DNA from: Ruminococcus sp.
Lineage (GTDB): Bacteria > Bacillota > Clostridia > Oscillospirales > Ruminococcaceae
DNA length: 41,237 bases
Assembly: GCA_017649325.1 (NCBI GenBank)
Contig: JAGCHA010000127.1
Span: forward strand, 1-41,237
Direction: 5' to 3'
Shown here: positions 8,117 through 14,956 of the stretch, piece after piece
Layout: each line of letters opens with the position of its first letter
Position numbering within the stretch: the stretch's first letter is position 1
Program-made: the position numbers and the translations under genes
The notes under the pieces: model-generated
What the model was told of the DNA's origin: nothing
Database searches by the model: none
What the model saw: the letters and a program-made list of their open reading frames with translations, nothing else

Positions 8117-8286
8117 TGGAAAAATTCGTGGAATACGATAAACTCAGCAAGAAGGAGAAAAAGAAACTTGATTCAGCAAAAAGACGCGACTGGCAGGGCT
8201 TGAACCCCGTCACACGGGTTGCTGATGACACCAAAAAGGCTTACAAACGTAAGCCAAAGCACCCATTAAAACTCACTGATGAATAA
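8116..8286 (+). CDS. Small basic protein coupled to RtcB (56 aa)
   Basis: The ATG shares its A with the rtcB stop codon (TAATG), so translation is presumably coupled. The 56-residue product is highly basic (KLSKKEKKKLDSAKRRDW). It has a central NPVTRVADDTKKAYKRKPKH stretch of a kind I recall from short Firmicutes hypothetical proteins; I cannot name a family. It is too short and charged for a membrane or secreted protein. Its composition suggests RNA binding or an RtcB partner, which is inference. The gene is missing from most automatic calls of this size but is well supported by position. Confidence 0.7.
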   Translation: MEKFVEYDKLSKKEKKKLDSAKRRDWQGLNPVTRVADDTKKAYKRKPKHPLKLTDE

Positions 8287-8784
8287 TCTGCCAATACTTA
8301 TAATGAAAGGAACAGTGATTATTATGAAGAGATACATACATAGTCAAGAATACATACAAGGGATGGCTTATGAGCGTTAAAAAGGATTGGATATTCTTAA
8401 AAGTAATAATGATTCTCTCTCTATACACATCATAAAGTGTGTTGTGTATGGTGATGATACTAACTTTCGCATCGTCAGTATCTACATTCTACTACGAGGT
8501 GTTCTTTTTTTGCAACCCGCAAATTTTATCTTCTACAGGAAGCTCCAATCATAAAAATATCTATATATACAAAAAAAGCCGACTCTGTATGGCTTCTGTA
8601 CGAAACAAACAAAATCTGCTTTGAAATCGGTTTAAAAATTCTATATTCTATTTATGGTGTTTTTCTCCTTCTGAACCCTTTCAAGCCCTAAAAAAGCTTT
8701 TGAAACTCTCTTTCGAGGCGTTCAAAACGGTTTTTGGGGGGCGGGATCTACTGTTCCACCTTGAAAACAAAACAATTTGGACAA
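8287..8784. other. AT-rich region without convincing genes
   Basis: About 500 bp with lower GC than its surroundings. It holds two tiny plus-strand ORFs. One (8324-8380) encodes 18 residues. The other (8370-8435) encodes 21 residues (MSVKKDWIFLKVIMILSLYTS) with a hydrophobic middle and AGGG upstream; either could be a peptide gene or chance. Hairpin-forming sequence follows (ATACACA/TGTGTAT near 8422-8450; GATACT/AGTATC near 8456-8483). The 61-codon frame at 8439-8624 has no ribosome site and no recognisable product. Two copies of a GGATCTA..GTTCCACC sequence lie near 8744-8760 and 8820-8838. Confidence 0.5.
8571..8596 (-). terminator. Weak terminator-like hairpin
   Basis: Minus strand: AAGCC, 10-nt loop, GGCTT, then T7. 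The 5-bp stem is short. It would catch read-through from the tRNA operon or end an unseen minus-strand transcript. Confidence 0.35.
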
Positions 8785-8812
8785 TAAAAAAAGTCCGATA
8801 AATCGGACTTTT
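8785..8812 (-). terminator. Intrinsic terminator of the tRNA operon
   Basis: Minus strand: AGTCCGAT, TT, ATCGGACT, then T7; about 30 nt after the 3' end of tRNA-Cys. Confidence 0.92.
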
Positions 8813-8842
8813 CGGCGACGGATCTAAACCGTTCCACCATTC

Positions 8843-8917
8843 TGGAGGCGCCACCCAGATTTGAACTGGGGAATCAGGGTGTTGCAGACCCTTGCCTTAC
8901 CACTTGGCTATAGCGCC
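8843..8917 (-). tRNA. tRNA-Cys (GCA)
   Basis: Folds as a 75-nt cloverleaf including encoded CCA. Anticodon loop CTGCAAC within the stem AGGGT/ACCCT, and TTCAAAT in the T loop. Last of four tRNAs in the operon. Confidence 0.95.
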
Positions 8918-8919
8918 GT

Positions 8920-8995
8920 TGGAGCGGATTACGAGGCTCGAACTCGCTACCTCCACCTTGGCAAGGTGGCGCTCTACCAGATGAGCTAAATCCGC
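8920..8995 (-). tRNA. tRNA-Gly (GCC)
   Basis: 76-nt cloverleaf with encoded CCA. Acceptor GCGGATT/AATCCGC, anticodon loop TTGCCAA, T loop TTCGAGC. Only 2 nt separate it from tRNA-Cys. Confidence 0.96.
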
Positions 8996-8996
8996 A

Positions 8997-9073
8997 TGGC
9001 GACCCGGATGAGGCTCGAACTCACGACCTCTAGCGTGACAGGCTAGCGTTCTAACCAACTGAACTACCGGGCC
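8997..9073 (-). tRNA. tRNA-Asp (GTC)
   Basis: 77-nt cloverleaf with encoded CCA. Acceptor GGCCCGG/TCGGGTC-type pairing with wobble, anticodon loop CTGTCAC, T loop TTCGAGC. Confidence 0.95.
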
Positions 9074-9075
9074 AA

Positions 9076-9151
9076 TGGTGGGGACTATAGGGCTCGAACC
9101 TATGACCCTCTGCTTGTAAGGCAGATGCTCTCCCAGCTGAGCTAAACCCCC
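9076..9151 (-). tRNA. tRNA-Val (TAC)
   Basis: 76-nt cloverleaf with encoded CCA. Acceptor 5' strand GGGGGTT pairs with AGTCCCC using two G-U pairs, anticodon loop CTTACAA, T loop TTCGAGC. First gene of the tRNA operon. Confidence 0.95.
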
Positions 9152-9180
9152 GACCGTATTTGTCGCCTGACGACTTGTAT

Positions 9181-9209
9181 ATTATACCACGTCCCAGAGA
9201 TTTTGTCAA
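9181..9209 (-). promoter_or_regulatory. Promoter of the Val-Asp-Gly-Cys tRNA operon
   Basis: Minus strand: perfect TTGACA, 17 nt, perfect TATAAT, about 30 nt before tRNA-Val, with an A/T-rich tract upstream of the -35 as expected for a strong stable-RNA promoter. Confidence 0.9.
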
Positions 9210-9304
9210 GCGTTTTTTTTCATTTTCCAAAAAAATTTTTTGTGGGTGTCCTACACTCTATTATATGCGCTCCATATTTGTAAGATCACTCTTTTTTCGC
9301 AATG

Positions 9305-9341
9305 AAAAAGGGGAGAGCAGAACTTGCTGCTCTCCCTTTTC
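9305..9341 (-). terminator. Intrinsic terminator of the pectinase gene
   Basis: Minus strand: GGGAGAGCAG and CTGCTCTCCC around a 5-nt loop, followed by a C/T5 tract. Located 17 nt after the stop codon. Confidence 0.9.
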
Positions 9342-9357
9342 ACTTTTGCTGTATCGT

Positions 9358-12300
9358 TTATGCTATCGGCAGGTCATTCTCTGTGAGCATACCCGCATCT
9401 ATCCTCTGGATAGTATATGCGTCCATGGCTGTTACGCCGTCCTTGCCTCCGCATACGTCTGCATTGATGAGTCCCTGAGGCTTCAGTCCGTACTTGTCCT
9501 TGTTTCCGAGGTGCTGGAGGATTGCCACTGCGTCTGCGATGGAGACCTTTTCGTCGAGGTTGGCGTCACCGTAGAGTGTCTCGTCTGCGGCTGTGACTGT
9601 CGTAGTCGTAGTTGTCTCTGTGGTGGTCTCCTCGGTCGTGGTGGTCGTTTCCTCGGTCGTTGTTGTGGTGGTAGTCTCTGTAGTCGTTGTTGTTGTCTCA
9701 GTCGTTGTCGTTGTGGTCTCAGCAGGCTTTTCGTTCACGAAGGCTGTGTAGTTCATGCACGCGCCGCTCATGCCGTTAGTTCCGAGAGTAAGCGTGCTGC
9801 CTTCATTCAGCTCCTTGGAGTAGATTGTGAATGCCTTTATCGACTCGCCGTCGTTGACTTCTACTACGTCATTCATGCGCTGGAAGCTTCCGAGCCACGA
9901 GGGGGGATTCTCGACGCGCTGGTCGAGTGCTACATAAACCGTGATATCCTTAGCCGCTGTGATCACTGCAAGGTCGGAGTCCGTCTTCTTGGAGTCGCAC
10001 GCTGTGAGTATCTGCTCGCCGCCTGCAATGTAAGAGGGGAGAGATGCAATTGTGTGCTCGCGGTCGGCGAATGCCTTATCGCCCGGATTCACATTCTCTT
10101 TGATGTTCCAGAGGAAGCCGTAGGAAGCGTCCTTGGGCTCGAGCTTGCTGATGAGCGTGCTCTTTATGCCTTCATCGGAGGGCTGTCCCTGCTGACCCTG
10201 TGATACGTCGCCTGCATTGTACGCTTTCTGCTGCATACGTCCCGCGTACTCCTGGACTGTAGCCTTTGCCTGGTCGGCTGTCTGGGCGGTGTAGCTGTAC
10301 ATATTGAGGTCGAAGTTGTCGTAGCCGTCGCCGCCTGATTTGAGGTTTCCTATCTGAGCAGCTTCGTTTCGGCTGTATACTATCTTGTATGCGAGACCGC
10401 TGCCCATAGTGCAGTTGTCGAATTTATCGTTGTAGGACTTGATTGTTCCCGAATATGCGTCACTGCCCATATTTACGGCGTCAAGCGGGAGGTTCGTCTT
10501 CTCGTAGTAGTTGGCTTCGGAGAATACCTTGGAATTGTACGAAGCTCCGATGCCGTACTGCTTGTTTGTCGTGAAGTAGTTGTTGAAGCTGTGGATATGT
10601 GCGTTTCTTGCACGCGGATTACGTGATTCTGTATTGTTGAACCAGTTGTGGTGGTAGGTTATCCAGTCCTGCATATGAGTTGTACCGCCGCCGACAAGCG
10701 AGGTCTTATGGCAGTCCTTGTAAACGTTATATGAAATCGTAACATATTCTGTCCACTTGATATCGGTCGAGCCGTCGCCGTCAGCCTTATCCGCGTCAAC
10801 AGTGCCGTTGCCTGCGTAGGCGTTATAGCCCGATTCGATGGTGTTGTTGTGCACCCACATATGTGAGGACTTGTTATCGGACGAACCTGTCATTGATATA
10901 CCGTCATCGGGGTATTTGCCGAGCCACAGATTACGGACCTCACAGCTCTTGCTGCGCTTCATCTCGAATCCCCACTTATCGAGATTCGCATCATATCCGA
11001 TACCCTCGATAGTAACGTTTTCTGCATTCTGGAGATAGAGCATGCTCGAACCGTCATTCTGCTTGCCGTCGTTAGCCTTTGCTCCCGACGGAACGCCGAT
11101 AGTACCTATGAATCGGAATACTACGTTTGAGGGCTTTGCACTGTAAAAGATATCATAAAGTCCAGTCTTTCCGCCGTAGGAGATACTGTCCTTGTTGGAG
11201 TTCGTAACATAGATGACTGTTACACCTGATTTGAGTGTACCATCGTTATTATAGGCTCCAACGCCCTGATAATTCTGATGAGCGTAGCCGCTGCGGTCGA
11301 ATGCCATAGTCGTGACTGTACATACAGCCGCTCCGTTTGAGCCCTCTACGTTGATATCGTACTTGGTGTTGCCCTTGAGTCCGGGGATGTCAACGCGGTT
11401 GCCGCGTATGAGCTGGGAGTCAACGGCTGTATACGAACCTGTGCCGGCGGGGGCATAGCTTACCTTGACGTTATTGCCGAGCTTGGAGCTGTCCCACTCG
11501 ACGAATGCCTCCTCGAACCAGCCTCCGCAGAGCTTGATAGCATCTGTGACGTCGGGGTTTGAGGGCTGTTGTGTGTACTGCTGTCCGCTGCCGTTGATGT
11601 AGGAGGGCGTCCAGTTATTCATATAGTTTACGATGTTGATGTTGGCGGCATCGCTGTCGGAGACGGTGTGACCCTTTCTCTGTGAGAGGTCGACGCGCTG
11701 ACCGTTAGCGAGCTTTGTGCCGTTCTCCTTGAAGCCGTTGACTGTCTCGGGCTGAACGCCGCTCATGGAGTACCAGCCCTCGGCACGTATCATGTTGCCG
11801 TTCTGGAGAGTGGTGTTAACGAAGAGCACCTTCGCATCCTGTCCCCAAGGTCTGCCGAGATAACCGGGGGTAACAGCGAGCTGTGTGCTGCCCGTTACCT
11901 TGCAGTCCTTGAAGAGGTAGCCTGTGTAATTGGTGATGCTGCCGCTTCTTGCTGCTGTGATGTAGCCGCCTGTAGTTCCCGAGCTGTAGCCCTTCCAGCG
12001 CAGCTCGCAGCTGTCAAATACGGCGTTGCTGCCGCCGAATATGTAGTCGGTCTGTCCTTCGATGAGGCAGTTTCTGTAGTACTGCGGTGCTCCGCCAGTG
12101 TAGAGGGTGTCCTGACTGGACAGGAACTGGCAGTTCAGGAACTCGCAGTAGGAGGTGTCAGCCGACAGGGCAGCCGCACGCTCGGTATATGCCTTGGACT
12201 TGACGTCAACGCCCTGATTGCGCTGTACGGTGAGTGTCTCGTTCGTGCATTCCACTCCGTCCGCTAACTCTTCATTGGTGATGTAGCGGTTGAAGGAGTT

Positions 12301-12798
12301 CTCGAACACGATGTTCTGTGCCTTGAAGTTAGTAGCCTTCGGCCAGAGCTGTACAGTAGCGCCCCAGCGGTAGTTCGCGACGTTCTTGCCCGACTTCGAT
12401 GCCGCAAGTGAGGCGTCGTAATAGCCCTTGGAGTTGGCGCTGTAATACTTGTAGCCTATGCCGTAGTACCACGTAAGGATAGCGTCGCCCTTCGAAGGCT
12501 CGTCGTTCACAAATGTGATGTAGGGCGTCTGTACCACTACCTGCTGGCGGTATGTACCGGGGGCGATGTGGATAGTGACGCGGCTGTTCTCGTTTGAGGG
12601 ATTGAGGCTTGCCGCCTTGTTTACGGCGTCCTGAACAGTTGAGAAGTTGTTTGCCTTGCCTGTATAGCCTACATACAGGTCAGTGCCCGCGGCGCTGGCA
12701 GTCCTCTGCGGAAAGGCGAGGAGCTGTCCGAGCAGCATACACACTGCGGCAAAAACTGCCACAACAGTCAGAGTTTGTTTTCTTGCTCTGCTGTTCAT
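9358..12798 (-). CDS. Cellulosomal pectinase: CE8 pectin methylesterase + PL1 pectate lyase + dockerin
   Basis: Secreted 1146-residue enzyme that can de-esterify and then cut homogalacturonan. Order: signal peptide about 1-37; CE8 about 38-400, with GTYRQQV, SSQDTLYTG (D230), EGQTDYIFGG (D251) and LGRPWGQ (R316), the esterase Asp-Asp-Arg set; a beta-sandwich linker about 418-500; PL1 about 503-830, with DGDGSTDIKW, VTISYNVYK and ESRNPRARNAH, holding the catalytic Arg region; a domain of unknown family about 865-1010; a Thr/Glu-rich linker; and a dockerin with Ca2+ loops GDANLDEKVSIADAVAIL and ADVCGGKDGVTAMDAYTI. The second loop is unusual (Cys-Gly-Gly insertion). ATG start with AGGAG 8 nt upstream. 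Monocistronic. Confidence 0.93.
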   Translation of the reverse strand: MNSRARKQTLTVVAVFAAVCMLLGQLLAFPQRTASAAGTDLYVGYTGKANNFSTVQDAVNKAASLNPSNENSRVTIHIAPGTYRQQVVVQTPYITFVNDEPSKGDAILTWYYGIGYKYYSANSKGYYDASLAASKSGKNVANYRWGATVQLWPKATNFKAQNIVFENSFNRYITNEELADGVECTNETLTVQRNQGVDVKSKAYTERAAALSADTSYCEFLNCQFLSSQDTLYTGGAPQYYRNCLIEGQTDYIFGGSNAVFDSCELRWKGYSSGTTGGYITAARSGSITNYTGYLFKDCKVTGSTQLAVTPGYLGRPWGQDAKVLFVNTTLQNGNMIRAEGWYSMSGVQPETVNGFKENGTKLANGQRVDLSQRKGHTVSDSDAANINIVNYMNNWTPSYINGSGQQYTQQPSNPDVTDAIKLCGGWFEEAFVEWDSSKLGNNVKVSYAPAGTGSYTAVDSQLIRGNRVDIPGLKGNTKYDINVEGSNGAAVCTVTTMAFDRSGYAHQNYQGVGAYNNDGTLKSGVTVIYVTNSNKDSISYGGKTGLYDIFYSAKPSNVVFRFIGTIGVPSGAKANDGKQNDGSSMLYLQNAENVTIEGIGYDANLDKWGFEMKRSKSCEVRNLWLGKYPDDGISMTGSSDNKSSHMWVHNNTIESGYNAYAGNGTVDADKADGDGSTDIKWTEYVTISYNVYKDCHKTSLVGGGTTHMQDWITYHHNWFNNTESRNPRARNAHIHSFNNYFTTNKQYGIGASYNSKVFSEANYYEKTNLPLDAVNMGSDAYSGTIKSYNDKFDNCTMGSGLAYKIVYSRNEAAQIGNLKSGGDGYDNFDLNMYSYTAQTADQAKATVQEYAGRMQQKAYNAGDVSQGQQGQPSDEGIKSTLISKLEPKDASYGFLWNIKENVNPGDKAFADREHTIASLPSYIAGGEQILTACDSKKTDSDLAVITAAKDITVYVALDQRVENPPSWLGSFQRMNDVVEVNDGESIKAFTIYSKELNEGSTLTLGTNGMSGACMNYTAFVNEKPAETTTTTTETTTTTTETTTTTTTEETTTTTEETTTETTTTTTVTAADETLYGDANLDEKVSIADAVAILQHLGNKDKYGLKPQGLINADVCGGKDGVTAMDAYTIQRIDAGMLTENDLPIA

Positions 12799-12873
12799 AA
12801 TAATACTCCTTTTCCATATGCTTATTTAGATAAATTAAACAATTTATCCTCTCGAAAGCATACTATTTATTAT

Positions 12874-12902
12874 ATTATAACATAATGTGAACAGCTTGTA
12901 AA
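12874..12902 (-). promoter_or_regulatory. Promoter and leader hairpin of the pectinase gene
   Basis: Minus strand: TTTACA, 17 nt, TATAAT. The leader then forms an 8-bp stem-loop (GATAAATT, GTTT, AATTTATC; 12829-12848) before the Shine-Dalgarno. Confidence 0.7.
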
Positions 12903-12971
12903 TGACTTTTTGTGCTCTGAAACTGATTTTTAATACACAGTGTGCGGCAGAGAAGTCTGTAAGAGCGGCAG

Positions 12972-13000
12972 AAAAAAAGGGAGCACTTCGGTGCTCCCTT
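12972..13000 (-). terminator. Intrinsic terminator of glmS
   Basis: Minus strand: AAGGGAGCAC, CGAA tetraloop, GTGCTCCCTT, then T-rich. It starts 5 nt after the glmS stop. Confidence 0.93.
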
Positions 13001-13004
13001 GGGG

Positions 13005-14843
13005 TTATTCTACTGTTACGCTCTTTGCCAGATTGCGAGGCTTGTCGACGTCTAATCCCTTTGCTACCGACACGTAGTAGCCGAGAAGCTGAAGCGGTAC
13101 TACCGCAAGGCTCGCCGCAAACAGCGGATCCGTCTTGGGGATATATGCTGTGAAATCGGCATTGTCTTCGACGCTGTAGTTGCCGTAGGTCGTCAGTCCC
13201 ATTATATATGCGCCGCGCGACTTGCACTCTACCATGTTCGATACCGTCTTCTCGAAAAGTGCCTGCTGTGTAAGCACGCTGATAACGAGAGTGCCGTTCT
13301 CTATGAGGCTGATAGGTCCGTGCTTTAGCTCGCCTGCTGCGTATGCCTCGGAGTGGATGTAGCTTATCTCCTTCATTTTCAGGCTGCCTTCGAGACTGAC
13401 TGCGTAGTCGATACCGCGTCCGATGAAGAATGCGTCGCGGATATTCGCGAACTTCGCCGCGAACCACTGGAGGCGCTCCTTGTCCTCGAGTATCTTCTCG
13501 ACCTTGTCGGGAATGGTCTGTATCTCTTCAAGAAGCTCCGCGAAACGCTCGTCTGCTATCTCGCCGCGTACCTTGGAGAGCTGCATTGCAAGCAGATATC
13601 CTGCGATGAGCTGTGTGCTGTATGCCTTAGTCGTAGCGACTGATATTTCAGGGCCTGCGAGTGTGTAGAACACGTTGTCCGCGTCTCTTGCGATGTTAGA
13701 GCCGATGACGTTTACAATGCCGAGTGTCTTGACGCCGTTCTCCTTCGCAAGCGTGAGTGCTGCACGGCTGTCGGCTGTTTCGCCCGACTGGCTGATTATG
13801 ATAGCAAGGCTCTTCTTGTTCAGCGGCATCTTCCTGTATCTGAATTCGGAGGCGAGCTCTACGCGGACGGGGATAGTGGTGAGCTCCTCGATGACATACT
13901 GTATCGCCATGCCTACGTGGTATGCCGAGCCGCATGCTACGATGTATATCTGCTGTATATCCTTGACTTCGTCGTCGGTCAGTCCGAATTCGTCGAGGAC
14001 TATCTTGCCGTCTTTTACTACGGAGTTGATAGTGTCGCGTATCACCTTAGGCTGTTCGTGTATCTCTTTGAGCATGAAGTGCTCGTAGCCGCCCTTTTCA
14101 GCAGCTTCCGCGTCCCACTTTATCTCAACGAGCTCCTTGTTTATCTCCTCGCGGTCGATGTTATAGAACGTTACTGCACCCTTTTCAAGCTTTGCTATCT
14201 CCATGTTGCCGATGTAGTAAACATTGCGCGTATATTTCAGTATCGCGGGGACGTCCGACGCTACATAGCTCTCGCCGCCTGCGATGCCGATTATCATCGG
14301 GCTGTCCTTGCGCGCGGTGTATATCTCGCCCGCGTAGTCCTTGAACATCACGCAGAGTGCGTACGAGCCGCGTATGCGTATCATTGCACGCGCGATGGAG
14401 TCGACGGGGCCGAGGCCGTACTTCTTGTAGTAGTAGTCTATGAGCTTGACCGCGACCTCTGTATCGGTCTGCGACTTGAACTCGTAGCCGCTCTTGGTCA
14501 GCTTCTCCTTGAGCTCCTGGTAGTTCTCGATGATGCCGTTGTGTACGGCGATCACGTTCTCGTCATCGCTGGAATGAGGGTGGGCGTTGAGCGTCGAGGG
14601 CTCGCCGTGGGTCGCCCAGCGCGTATGGCCTATGCCGCAGCAGCCCTTTACTGCCTTGCCGCCGTTGGTCTTTTCATCAAGCACTTTCAGCTTGCCCTTC
14701 GCTTTTACTATTTCTGTATCATTGCTTCCGTCACGGACTGCTATTCCCGCTGAATCGTAGCCTCTGTATTCGAGCTTCGAGAGTCCGTCGAGCAGTATCG
14801 GAGCTGCCTGTGCGGCTCCTGTGAATCCGACTATTCCACACAT
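13005..14843 (-). CDS. glmS: Glutamine--fructose-6-phosphate aminotransferase (isomerizing)
   Basis: Makes glucosamine-6-phosphate from fructose-6-phosphate and glutamine, the first step to UDP-GlcNAc for peptidoglycan. Full length at 612 residues. The N-terminal glutaminase domain starts MCGIVGFTG (Cys becomes residue 1 after Met removal and is the nucleophile) and has YRGYDSAGIAV and HTRWATHGEPS. Two SIS domains follow (SQSGETADSRAAL; GRGIDYAVSLEGSLKMKEISYIHSEA), ending KPRNLAKSVTVE. ATG with AGGAGG. It has its own promoter in the 113-bp gap after parC. No glmS ribozyme fits there, unlike in many Bacillota, so regulation must differ. Confidence 0.97.
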   Translation of the reverse strand: MCGIVGFTGAAQAAPILLDGLSKLEYRGYDSAGIAVRDGSNDTEIVKAKGKLKVLDEKTNGGKAVKGCCGIGHTRWATHGEPSTLNAHPHSSDDENVIAVHNGIIENYQELKEKLTKSGYEFKSQTDTEVAVKLIDYYYKKYGLGPVDSIARAMIRIRGSYALCVMFKDYAGEIYTARKDSPMIIGIAGGESYVASDVPAILKYTRNVYYIGNMEIAKLEKGAVTFYNIDREEINKELVEIKWDAEAAEKGGYEHFMLKEIHEQPKVIRDTINSVVKDGKIVLDEFGLTDDEVKDIQQIYIVACGSAYHVGMAIQYVIEELTTIPVRVELASEFRYRKMPLNKKSLAIIISQSGETADSRAALTLAKENGVKTLGIVNVIGSNIARDADNVFYTLAGPEISVATTKAYSTQLIAGYLLAMQLSKVRGEIADERFAELLEEIQTIPDKVEKILEDKERLQWFAAKFANIRDAFFIGRGIDYAVSLEGSLKMKEISYIHSEAYAAGELKHGPISLIENGTLVISVLTQQALFEKTVSNMVECKSRGAYIMGLTTYGNYSVEDNADFTAYIPKTDPLFAASLAVVPLQLLGYYVSVAKGLDVDKPRNLAKSVTVE

Positions 14844-14893
14844 AGTTGTTGTCCTCCTGTGATAAGCGGCGAAAAGCCGCAGATTCTTTTTTC

Positions 14894-14922
14894 ATTATAC
14901 ACGCAAAGCGTGGCTTTGTCAA
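14894..14922 (-). promoter_or_regulatory. Promoter and leader hairpin of glmS
   Basis: Minus strand: perfect TTGACA, 17 nt, perfect TATAAT. About 8 nt into the transcript a 5-bp GC stem-loop (GCGGC, TTTTC, GCCGC; 14866-14880) precedes the Shine-Dalgarno. Confidence 0.88.
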
Positions 14923-14956
14923 TTATTTTATGCTGTCAGCCTTAAGCAGATGGGGC

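Noticed and set aside
8439-8624. 61-codon plus-strand frame in the AT-rich region
   Set aside because: No ribosome site, low complexity, and it includes hairpin and terminator-like sequence.
9160-10203. Plus-strand frame of 347 codons opposite the pectinase 3' end
   Set aside because: It lies antisense to the linker and dockerin of a clear gene, is rich in Cys/Arg/Val from reverse-reading repeats, and has no ribosome site.
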